Assembly (NCBI GenBank): GCA_019057775.1
Contig: JAHLWT010000140.1
Span: forward strand, 31,935 to 95,934
Source: Promethearchaeota archaeon
Lineage (GTDB): Archaea > Asgardarchaeota > Lokiarchaeia > Sigynarchaeales > SOKP01
DNA: 64,000 nt
Direction of reading: 5' to 3'
The position numbers and the translations under genes are program-made. Under the pieces are notes generated by a model that did no database searches, had not been told where the DNA came from, and saw only the letters and a list, made by a program, of their open reading frames with translations. Shown piece after piece: positions 46,126 to 56,500 of the stretch (positions within the stretch are counted from its first letter, which is position 1; every line of letters starts with the position of its first letter).

Positions 46126-46195
46126 AGAATAACCTAATTATTTTAAAACATTAAAAATTTCGATCAAAAAATCCTTCGAACTGAAATTAAATGAA

Positions 46196-46249
46196 AATTG
46201 AATGGAATGGTAAATTCAGAGTCTGATTTCAATGAAAATTTCGTTGAAA
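46196..46249. repeat. Imperfect direct repeat flanking a GNAT gene, right copy
   Basis: Partner of 45276-45329 in the same orientation (37 of 44 identical in the core). It lies 70 bp upstream of the GNAT start and 97 bp upstream of the TPR-longin start. Confidence 0.6.
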
Positions 46250-46345
46250 AGACAAAAAAATCTTAAATCGAAATTATGGTACAAAAGGCTTTTAAGGAAC
46301 CAATTCTTCCTCAATTTTAATCCATAAACTGCGAATCGTAACATA

Positions 46346-48388
46346 ATGACTAGATCACTTCCAAAAGAATTAGCACAAGCAAGGGACCTCACAGAGCAAG
46401 CAAAATTAGATGAAGCATTTAAGATCATAGAAAAGCTTGAAAAGGTCGAATCACTCTCACCCAAAGATCAACTCTCAGTGCTATTGCTAAAAGGAAAAAT
46501 ATATAGTTATTATCACCAATTTGAAAAGCAAGTGAAAATTTCCGAGCTAACATTTCAAATTAGCCAAAATTTAGGATTAACTTATGAATCTGTTGAAGCC
46601 CTTATGGGAAAAGCATCTATCTTGTTTATAGGCGATCTGGATACAGCAAATGCTAATCTAATGGATGCTGAAAGAAGATGGATATCTCTTGCTGACAGTA
46701 CTTTAAAGAAGATGCTAAAATTGGGACTAAATTTCTTAAAATCTTTTATTCTTCTTTTTAAAGGTAATCTTAAAGGAGCAGCAGAATTAGCCCAGATGAA
46801 TCTGAAACAAATTAATGAGGAAAAAATCGGGAATAATTTAGATCTTGCTAGAACCTATTACATACTAGGATGGATATTAATTTCCCAAGGTAATCAATCC
46901 AAAGCTATAGAGTATGCTTCGAAGAGTTTGGAGATCAATAAAGAACAAAACCTTAATGTGGCAATCGCAGCAGATTATTCTTTGATTGCAAGAATATATC
47001 GCTTTAATGGGGATTATGATAAGGCTTTGCAATACTGTAAACAAAGTTTATCTATCAAAGAACTCGCCAATCGAGAGAAACTTATTGTATTACAAACTTC
47101 AGCACAAATTTATTATATGAAGAGTGAATTAAGACGGGCTTTAAAACATCAAGAACAAACAGTAGCACTTGCAGAAGAACTAAACACCATGGATCTCTTA
47201 ATTCAAAATTTAATTTATTTGGGAAAAGTGTATAGGACCACTGGAGAGTTAAGTTTAGCAATAGAATGTGTTGAACGCAGCTTGATACTTTCCGAAAAAT
47301 GGGGTTTCATCCCATATATGGCTCAATCCCTCTCTTTACTTATTAGGATATATATTGAGGAAGGATCTCGTACAAGAGCGAATCGATATTTTTCTCGTTT
47401 AACTGACCTATATAATCAAACAGAGGAAAAGGGAGAGATTGATATATCTAGCTGGTATTTAGGATCAAAAGCCTACATGATGAAGACAAGTACAAGGATG
47501 GGCGATCGTGCAGATGCCCAGAAATTATACAAAGAGCTAATTAATCACGCCAGTGGTAATTTTTTAATTTCCTGTATTAGTAATTTATGCGATCTTTTAT
47601 TGGAAGAATTATCTCTGTATGATGATGTCAGAATTTTGGATGAAATAACCCCACTTATTACAAGAAGTTTAGAAATGGCTGAAACAACACACAATTATTA
47701 TTGGTTGGCTGAAACTAAACTGTTACAAGCAAAATTAGCGTTAATTCAGATGAATATCGAGGATGCTAAGAAACTTATGGTACAAGCACAACGTATCGCT
47801 GATTTCCGAAGTCTTAATCGTTTGGCATCGAAGATTTCTAGCGAACATGATAAACTACTTGAACAAGTAGATGTTTGGGATACAATTAGAAAAGAAGGAG
47901 CTCCCATATCAGACCGGATAAAATTGGCATCTACGAGTGATGTTTTAGAACGTATCCAGGGAAAACGTGCTATACAACCTCCTGAGTTAATTGATGAGGA
48001 ACCTATCTTATTACTTATTATGGATAACAGCGGATCTACATATTTTAATCATCCCTTTGTGTCAAATTGGGATTATAGCGACCTTTTCAGCTCGTTTATG
48101 TCTGCGTTTAATACCTTCAGTAGTGAAATCTTTTCCAAATCTATTGATCGCATTCGAATTGGTGAAAATACCATACTCATAAATCCAATTGAATCGTTCC
48201 TAACGTGTTATGTTATTAAAGGACAATCCTATCCCGCACTGCAGAAGTTAACGCGTTTTATCGAAGTAATAAGAGAGAATTCGGAGATTTGGCAAGCATT
48301 AAATAAATCAGTCAAAACTAGTGAGATGTTGGAACTCGACAAGCCACCCTCACTCAGAACAGTGATCGATGAGATTTTTGCTCAATAA
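46346..48388 (+). CDS. TPR-repeat protein with C-terminal longin/roadblock-like domain
   Basis: 680 residues. Residues 10-500 are at least eight tetratricopeptide repeats, for example ARTYYILGWILISQGNQSKA, IARIYRFNGDYDKALQYCK, LIYLGKVYRTTGELSLAIE. Residues 550-650 have the longin-like order seen in Asgard proteins: EEPILLLIMDNSGSTYFNHP, then WDYSDLFSSFMSAFNTFSSEIFS, DRIRIGENTILINPIE and LTCYVIKGQSYPALQKL, then a helix. The TPR arm probably binds a partner, while the longin-like part contacts small GTPases or membranes. This fusion is a frequent Asgard pattern. Confidence 0.82.
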   Translation: MTRSLPKELAQARDLTEQAKLDEAFKIIEKLEKVESLSPKDQLSVLLLKGKIYSYYHQFEKQVKISELTFQISQNLGLTYESVEALMGKASILFIGDLDTANANLMDAERRWISLADSTLKKMLKLGLNFLKSFILLFKGNLKGAAELAQMNLKQINEEKIGNNLDLARTYYILGWILISQGNQSKAIEYASKSLEINKEQNLNVAIAADYSLIARIYRFNGDYDKALQYCKQSLSIKELANREKLIVLQTSAQIYYMKSELRRALKHQEQTVALAEELNTMDLLIQNLIYLGKVYRTTGELSLAIECVERSLILSEKWGFIPYMAQSLSLLIRIYIEEGSRTRANRYFSRLTDLYNQTEEKGEIDISSWYLGSKAYMMKTSTRMGDRADAQKLYKELINHASGNFLISCISNLCDLLLEELSLYDDVRILDEITPLITRSLEMAETTHNYYWLAETKLLQAKLALIQMNIEDAKKLMVQAQRIADFRSLNRLASKISSEHDKLLEQVDVWDTIRKEGAPISDRIKLASTSDVLERIQGKRAIQPPELIDEEPILLLIMDNSGSTYFNHPFVSNWDYSDLFSSFMSAFNTFSSEIFSKSIDRIRIGENTILINPIESFLTCYVIKGQSYPALQKLTRFIEVIRENSEIWQALNKSVKTSEMLELDKPPSLRTVIDEIFAQ

Positions 48389-48534
48389 ATTTTGTAGAGA
48401 ATTCTCTCTTCATATTTGAATAATTTCATTTTCTCTCTCTAATTTTTCCCTCCCCCATGGTGCCCCCTCCTAAAAAAGTTACAGAGTAAAGTATAGAATC
48501 TCATAAAAATATTTTTATGACGAGATTCTGAGAT

Positions 48535-48993
48535 TTAGAATAAAATAAGAGGATTGAGAAAAGATATAAAGAGAAAAACAATAAAATCAAGCAAAAACAA
48601 AATCCCTGCATATTTTAAATACTTATCATCAAACTTTCGACCATGAAGTATAAGAGAAATGAAAAAAAGGATAGCTAATATAAGTCCGCCAAAAGAAATA
48701 ATTACAGAAGTAATAATCCCTATTAGCCATATTGTAAACATAATTTCAATAAGTAATATATATACAACAGAGATAGTACGACTAATCGTATTAAAAATTC
48801 CTCCTTTAAGAATATAAACTTTAAACTCTTCACCGTTCTTTCTACCTAAGATTATAAAAAATACTCCTAAAGTTAGAATAGATGGTATACCAAATAATGC
48901 GGTTTTAAAAATATTATAATATGATAAAATTCTATCTTCTGATGCTTGATAAGGTCCAGTTAAAGAGAGATCTGGAATAAAATAAGCTAAAAT
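48535..48993 (-). pseudogene. 5'-truncated multi-pass membrane protein
   Basis: The frame is open for 152 codons from 48993, but its only ATG is at 48741. The upstream part is coding: YFIPDLSLTGPYQ, then IFKTALFGIPSILTLGVFFI and FNTISRTISVVYILLIEI. Below the ATG come two more membrane helices (SVIISFGGLILAILFFISL, GILFLLDFIVFLF). An in-frame stop follows at 48994-48996, exactly where the 118-bp repeat begins (48992). The N-terminus therefore seems to have been replaced by the repeat. Confidence 0.6.
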
Positions 48994-49109
48994 TTAAAAG
49001 TTATGACTAATAATTATTTATTTTTTATAGTTCTCTATTATAATTTCATCTAGAATTAAAATATATATTAATATATATTATTTTATGTTAATGAAAAAAA
49101 GTCTCTAAT
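48992..49109. repeat. 118-bp direct repeat, copy 2
   Basis: Same orientation as copy 1 (45142-45259), 3850 bp apart, 117 of 118 identical. Its left edge coincides with the broken start of the membrane-protein gene at 48535-48993. Its right edge is 13 bp from the stop of the next gene (49122). The high identity speaks for a recent event. Confidence 0.9.
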
Positions 49110-49121
49110 ACGTTAATCAAA

Positions 49122-49349
49122 TCAGTGCTCTATTGGATATTGTACTTTGGTTTTTTTCTTTCTTATTAGCAATAATCCTAATAGAATTAAAACGAGGTCA
49201 AAAAACAGGTCTTTAACTCGAAGAAAAATTCCTACGTTGATTAAAAAGAAGTTTACTATTACAGCTGAAATAGTGTAAATGGCAGAGATTATTCCAACTG
49301 CAGATATAAATATGCCAATAATTAATAGATTATCTAATTTTTTTGTCAA
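49122..49349 (-). CDS. Small two-TM membrane protein
   Basis: 75 residues with two or three hydrophobic segments (LLIIGIFISAVGIISAIYTIS, AVIVNFFLINVGIFL, FFDLVLILLGLLLI) and a basic end (RKKKTK). I do not recognise it. Its end is next to repeat copy 2. Confidence 0.5.
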   Translation of the reverse strand: MTKKLDNLLIIGIFISAVGIISAIYTISAVIVNFFLINVGIFLRVKDLFFDLVLILLGLLLIRKKKTKVQYPIEH

Positions 49350-49398
49350 ATTCTATATCGACTCAAATAACTTGAATAATAATATGAAATTTTCATAT

Positions 49399-49570
49399 TT
49401 AAGAGTTTACTAGTAAAAATTGCCAGATTTTTAATACTCTGTCGCTCGAACCACTAATAATATATTTATTATTAGGTGAAAAAGCATCAGGTTCTACTTC
49501 TCTTGTATATCCCTTCAAACGTCTTTAAAAGTTTTTTTATCGTTAAATCGCATACCCTAATTTCATTCGC
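49399..49570 (-). pseudogene. WD40-repeat relic
   Basis: On the minus strand EIRVCDLTIKKLLKTFEG is followed, after a one-base shift, by YTREVEPDAFSPNNKYIISG and SSDRVLKIWQF, then a stop at 49399-49401. The blade order (IRVCDL...tf.GY...V....FSPNNKYIISGSSDRVLKIW) is that of a WD40 repeat and a half, the C-terminal end of a propeller. No start or upstream blades remain. A frameshift inside the relic shows that it is dead. Confidence 0.65.
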
Positions 49571-49689
49571 AATAATTTAAATATGTAATTCGATATTTTA
49601 TTCAGTTCAATTAAAATAAAAATTTATAAATTTCAAAAGCAAAACTTAATTACACTTAACATAAAATAAATTTAGAAATTGATGATTAA

Positions 49690-50469
49690 ATGGCGTTAGA
49701 AGTTGTTGATTACGTACTTGGAAGTCTAAGTTTAACCTTTGTTATAATATCTGTGTTTATTGGGCTTACAATCCTCTCAAAATATCCAAAATTCAAATCA
49801 CGACTTTATATTCTTATAGGACTGACCTGGCTTGGTTTAGCAACACTTTTCATGTCTGATTCTATTAGTTTTTTGATGAATATTATAATTCAAGAATCCC
49901 TTTCAAAAGAATTATATTTTATAATTGAAAATGTATTTGTTCCAATCGCACTAATTTGTTGGATAATTGCATTTACAGATATGCTTGGCAAAAAAGAACA
50001 AAGACTTGCAATTATATTAATATTAATATATAGTGTAATCTTTGAAGTAATATTCTTCATCCTATTCTTTATCGATATTGATCTTATAGGAGTTATTGAC
50101 CTATCCCGGCCATTTAGTGCTGACTATGGTATTTTCTTAACAGTATTTTTGTTGATATCAACAATAATCCTGTTGGTAACTGGTCTAAAGTTTACTCAAA
50201 AATCAGTCAAATCTCCAAGTGAAGAAATCAGGTTGAAAGGAAAACTTCTTCGAGTGGCTTTTATAACATTTACTATCGCGACGGTACTTGAAAAAACAGC
50301 ACGATCTATTATGCTAGGCCTTGTTTTTGATGATCCCTCAACTCCCCTATTATCTGTAATGTTAGTTATTGTACGAGTATTGTTGATAATTAGTGCTTTT
50401 GCATTTTACGGTGGATTTTTGTTACCACGGTGGATGCATGCAATTCTTTCTAAGAGTAAGACGGAATAA
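49690..50469 (+). CDS. Hypothetical 7-TM protein
   Basis: 259 residues with seven hydrophobic segments: YVLGSLSLTFVIISVFIGLT, LYILIGLTWLGLATLF, VPIALICWIIAFTDML, LAIILILIYSVIFEVIFFI, IFLTVFLLISTIILLV, FITFTIATVLEKTARS and LLIISAFAFYGGFLL. Charged loops K-Y-P-K-F-K-S-R and PSEEIRLKGKLLRVAF lie between them. Similar 7-TM proteins of unknown function are abundant in Asgard genomes. A receptor or membrane scaffold is possible; no ligand residues can be assigned. Confidence 0.6.
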   Translation: MALEVVDYVLGSLSLTFVIISVFIGLTILSKYPKFKSRLYILIGLTWLGLATLFMSDSISFLMNIIIQESLSKELYFIIENVFVPIALICWIIAFTDMLGKKEQRLAIILILIYSVIFEVIFFILFFIDIDLIGVIDLSRPFSADYGIFLTVFLLISTIILLVTGLKFTQKSVKSPSEEIRLKGKLLRVAFITFTIATVLEKTARSIMLGLVFDDPSTPLLSVMLVIVRVLLIISAFAFYGGFLLPRWMHAILSKSKTE

Positions 50470-50522
50470 AGGCTACATAATCTTTAAACTTAACTTTATT
50501 TTTATGTTCCACAAAATGAAAA

Positions 50523-53500
50523 TTATTTTTCCCCTTCTTCTTCAGATTCATCTACAAATGAAATCTCTCTGGTTTTAGTAATAAGTTTATCCTGATTTAT
50601 TCGTTTCTGTACTTTAAATTTCATGAGTATAGAAAAAATGCTTGCAATCCCTATCGAAAAACCAACTATTACACCGATGACGAGGTAAGGGATAATTTCA
50701 TAAATTGAGATTTTTATTGTCATTAAAGTTGTGGTTAAGATATTTCCATATACATCAGAAACTTCTAAATATATTTCCGCTTCAGAATTTATGTTTTTAA
50801 TATCAGTAATAATTATAGAAAATTGTTCTTGATCGCTTGTTGAATATAGAGTTTGTGCTCTCCATCCAGATGTTTGAGTAAAAATTATCCGTATCTTGCC
50901 AATACCATTATTATCACTTGCTTTCAAATTAACATGAAGGATCTTATCGGGAGTATCTTGATTTTGGGTAATAGTTATATTTGAAACAATAGGTTCTATT
51001 AAATCTGTATAAATTGAAAGATTAGTATAATACTTTCTTGGAATATTTTCTAATACAACGGATTTGACTGAGAGACTTAAATCATCATACATGCCCCAAA
51101 GAGTACATTCTCCTGAATAAGAATTCTTAACATTATTAATTTGAAGTTGATAAGTTATCAGAGTATTACCGGTAGCTAGCATTGGAAAGAAAAAATGAAT
51201 TCTGGAAGAATATAGATCATAAGTAATCTCCGAGTTTTCATAATCTCCCGAAATATTAACAGAATCTTCTATAAATATAGTCCCTGTAGGTATAGTGTCG
51301 TCAATTACATAAAATTGACGTGCTTCTTCATAATTTGAAACATTAAGTGTTATTGTTATGACTTCCCCAGGGAGGAGAAATGTTTTTTTTGAAACTAGCT
51401 TATTAAGCGTTAGTGAATCAGAAGTCTCCGTTGTAGAAATATCGGGTTGTTCAAATGAGCTATAGGGTGAATTAGAGTAACTTCCCACTTTAATAATTAT
51501 AGGCCCTACTGATTGTTGAAATAGTTGGTATTTCGAAGAATTTTTCTGAGTATATTGAATAAAACCTAAGACTGATACCCCTTCTATTAAATAATCACCA
51601 TCGATATTTGGAGCATTCAATGTAAAATTGAACTGGCTTCCATTAGTAATTTCTGATACGATGATTGTATAACTTGTTTTTGGATCCTGTAAAATCACTG
51701 GGACATCAACAATGGATATTGAAGCATCCATTATAGGCATTCTGTCATCAATTTCAGAGAATTTTACGGTTAAAGTAAAATTTTCTCCTTTAGAAACTTC
51801 AACGATGTCTGGTACCTCTATTTTTGGATTGGAACGTAATATTTGCACAGTTTCATAAATATAACAAATTTGCCCTGAACCATTTAATGTAATGTTAATT
51901 GAATTGTAACTCTCATCTATATGATCTTGGAGGTTTAGTAAGATTTCATTGGGTTGATTTCCAGATTCTGTGAAGTTTAAGATGTATTGTGGAACTTTAT
52001 TGTCATTGATATTTATAGAAATGGTTCCATTGAAATCTATGAACTGCCCTGAAAGGATAACCTCTTTAATTGAAGTTAACGAATTAATTGCGGCAGAAGT
52101 ATCTGCTGTGGATCCCCAACCCCAACGATTACGTTGATTTAATAAATATCGAACTGCTTTTTGGATAATTGCGTAGTTTGTTACGTAATCATCAAGAGCA
52201 AGAGCCCAAATTGCGTATGATGTAATTTCTACGACATTCCCTAATTTTCGCCAATACCATGGGCTTGCTCTATCGCTGTCCCAAAACACTGTAGAATCTT
52301 CTACTTTTCTATCATCTTTAATAAATTGAATTAATTCATTATTGAGAGTGGAGTTTTCATAAATAGTGTTTAAAGTTGCGAGATAATAAAGAGATGCTCC
52401 ATATGTACTTTGCATATCCCCAGAATTCCATAAGTTTTTATATATATTAACGGCACTACTAATTGCTGTAATCATCTGGGATGTTTTATTTGGATAAGTC
52501 ATAATGGCCTTGAGGATAAATGCAGTAGCCTCTAAAGTGTTTGAAGAATATTCTTGAAAATCCCAAGCTCCGTTAGCATCCTGATGTGAAATTAAGTATT
52601 CAATTCCCTTTTTCAAAATTTGAGAATTAATGGTAAAATCAACTTCATTAATTTGATTCAACGCAGAGATGACAATAGAAGTCATGATTATTTTTGAATT
52701 ATCATTTCCCCACCAACCCCAGCCTCCATCACTATGTTGAAAATTGTAAATGCGAGAAAGACCCTCGAGGATCATAGAAGTCATTTCTTGTTCTAAAGCA
52801 GAAGTAAGTTGACCACTCTGTTTTAAATAATTGAATATCAAAGCTGTTGGGAGTGTTTTAGAAATTGTTTGTTCAATACATCCATACGGATAACCCACTA
52901 ATGATTGCCAACTATCAATTGATATGTCCATAAGATCCGTATATAGAGCAAGTGTTTCTTTGTGATAAATTGCTAGAGGATCTATAGAATAATTTAGAAG
53001 AAGTTGTCCAATAGAGGCATTAAGAAATCCTATGGTTCTGTTTATAATTTCAATACCATTCGGCTTGATGTAGGTAGTTAATTGTTTTGCGTCAGAATAT
53101 TTAATTCCAGAAACTTCAGTAGTTGCTAAGAGCGTTATATTTTGATTATATGCTTCTGTACAATAAACAGAAAATTCTACTTCAGAAACAAAACTATTTG
53201 GAATAAATAATTCTTGTACCTCTTTATTTAGGACAACAAGATCAGAAGCATCTATGGCAATCGTAGCATGAATATCTTCTCCGATATAATTGTATATGTA
53301 CCCCTTTATGCTTAAAATATCATCTTGAAATACCGGTTGAGGCACTTCAAATTCAATGAAAAAAGGTAAAAATGTTTTAATTTGTTTGGTTATAACATCT
53401 CCCCATAATACTACATTGCTAGAACTCTCAGAACTCTCCGATATGGTATTGACGACAGCTCTAATTGTCCATTCACCAATATTATCAGGAAGTTTAAAGG

Positions 53501-56500
53501 TAAAATTGGTTGGTTCTGATATAATTATTTTAGGCATCCAATTTGTTGATTCTGAAATATTTTTTCGTATTTTGGTATCAAAACTACTAAGTAATTCTTC
53601 AAAGGAAGGAGGAGCACCCCCTACCTTATCAAGGTTTTCAATAGCATAGAGATAATTGTCCCTATAAGCCATCGGGAAATAATAATCTATATAAAATACA
53701 CCACCTGTTCGACTTCCATATCCAAACCACCAATAGCTAGATGCATCAAATCCTGATCCCCATGAACTTCCTGAGCCAATATATGTTGAATATGGGTTCA
53801 TATTAAAATTGGCTAATTCAGAATCATCTTCTGGTTCTATATCGAGTACAGCACTATCAATAAACGAAAGTGCGATCATAGTTGTTACATTTTCGGGTGG
53901 TGTGATAGTTAAAGTTAACAAATCACCAGGTTCATAAATATCTTTATCTGTTGAAAGATCAACGTTATATGTAAACTCAACATGAACAGAAAGGACACAT
54001 TCATAAAGCTTGCCTAAATCAGATATAGTATAAATTATTATTGTAAATTCAGGAGCAAATTCAGCAATAACTGGAAGGATATAAGAGAAGTTATTCCCTG
54101 TTATAATAATAGGATTGGAATAGAGAAGACCACGCTTATAAACCTCGAGATAATGAGGGATATTAGTAGATACATTTGAAAAACCGCTGATTTTAATCAC
54201 ATCGCCGATATGAACATTGATTTGATCATTATAAGTTCCAGTATTATTGAAATTAGTATTAAATGACAATAACTGAAAAGTGCCTACCAGAAAGGATTCA
54301 TGTGTTGAATGATAATTAAATCCGTAATAATATTGATTTGATCGGGAATATACATAAGAATATATATAATATACTCCTTCGGGATAATAATTCGGAATTG
54401 AAAAAGTAAAGGTTTCTGTTCCAGAGAAAATACCACTATATTGTCCTATTAACTGGTGTTGCGAATCATATATGTAAATATACCCTTCTCCAGTGCTGGA
54501 TAAATTAGAAAGTACTTCTTTGTAAGTTACATTGAATTCGAGAGATTGCCCAAGATCCAAATTAGGATCAATAATATCGATATCTAGACTATATTTCTTA
54601 TACCGGAAATAATATGAAGATGTAGTGAACCGATTATCTTCGAGATTAACTGTTAACCGAATTTCAAAGAAATTATAAGGCTTAATCTTCTCTAACGGCA
54701 AGTTAAACTCTAATTTACCTGATCCAAAAATATTTGTCGATTTTGAATAAGATGCGAGTAAAGTTTCATCAGTGCTTATTAAGGGATATAGAGGATAATC
54801 GTCAATTCCATAAATATTAATATCTACAGAAATATTAGATAAAGGATTATAATTCCAATTCCAATATCCGTAACCATAAAGATCCTCAGACATAACATAT
54901 TGATACACATAAAAATAATAATGTAATTGATCTAGTGGTTTTGGTGCCCAATCAGTTAAATAACCATATGCAAATATTTCTTCATTTCGAGTATATCTTT
55001 TTTTATCCAGCGCATTTCTACCATAACTATCTACTACCTCTGCTTGAGCACTAAATGTATATTCAATATCTTCTATTGAGTTTAGTCCTATTGAGAAATA
55101 AAAGCGACCCTCACTATTAGTAAAACTTTCGATTGAGTATTTAAGTTCTCCCATATAGTTCTGAATCGAAAGCTCAACGGTCGCTCCTACTACGGGTTGA
55201 CCAAAATAATAAGACGCAATGACAAAACCCTCAAACAACTTTTCGTTATTTGGATAGAAGTCTTTTCCATTAGTATCAATCTCAACTCTGAATGCCGGTT
55301 TTTCATAATAATCGACTTTAACGTTATATCTATATTCATCATTAGATTGACTAAATTCAAAACCATAGAAACCTAATTCACAATCTTTATCCAAGGGTAA
55401 ATTGAAAGTTAATAAACCATTTTCATCAGTTGTAAGTGTTGTCCAAAAGATAGCAAATTCGCTTGGGTTATAAATTGTTAAAGAGATCGGAGAATTTTGC
55501 AGTATATGCTTAGTTTCATTCATAAATGAATATTCTAAAACTAATACCCTGAGATGAATAGTTTCCCCTGGACTATAAATAGTTTTATCCGTAGTTACAA
55601 CATATTGTAAGTGATCTTGACTAGTTTTTTGTTCTCCTCCCCATAAAGAATAATAATAATAATCCCATGATTCGTACAAAGAGGTAGTATAAATCACCTT
55701 TCCATCAAGTGCAGTTATAGTTAATTTCAGAGAGTAAAATTCATCTATATCGATAGGAATATCCAAACTAAAAATTGCATATCCATAGATATCTGTTTGC
55801 CCTACATCAGCAGTAAAAACATACCAATCTGATCCATAATAATCATAATAAGAAAGAGAATAATTAAAATCACTATAAGGGATTCCCGAAAAATCACTTA
55901 AGTTAACAACATGAACTGCTGCTGTATATTCCTGATTTGCTTTGTAATATCTTGGACTTTTACAAAATATCCCTACTTCTCCAACAGTAAATTCTTTATA
56001 GGTTTTACACCCTTCAGCATAAGCAAAGACAGTATAAATTCCTTCAGAAGAGGTAATAGAGAATAATACTAAAGCTTCACCATTCGAATTGGTAGTTATA
56101 TTACGAGTATAAATTGGTGTAGTAGTACTAAAATAATTCGGATAATAAGAATAATAATCACTACGATAATATCCTTGATAAATTTTAACAGAAATCAGTT
56201 CTCCTGATATTTCAGTTAAATTACTTGTTAATTTCAAATTTATTGTGAGTGATTCTCCACTAGTAAGAGCATATTTATCCAGATTGACAGTCAAAACATT
56301 ATAACTATTGGGATCACTGTTTGACAATTTAGGAGAATCTTCAGAGTCAACTTCTAAATCTTCTTCAGTCATTAAAGGGCTAGATTGATTAACAGGAAAA
56401 TAAAATGGGGAAGAATGTGAAGGATTATCATTTTGTGGCAAATTATTTTTCGGATCTATGTGCTCATTTTTATTAAATGAGCTGGCATTAACTGTACTAA

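Noticed and set aside
48742..48993. Intergenic space before the small membrane ORF at 48535-48741
   Set aside because: The frame continues upstream to the repeat edge with membrane-protein sequence, so it is part of a truncated gene and not an empty spacer.
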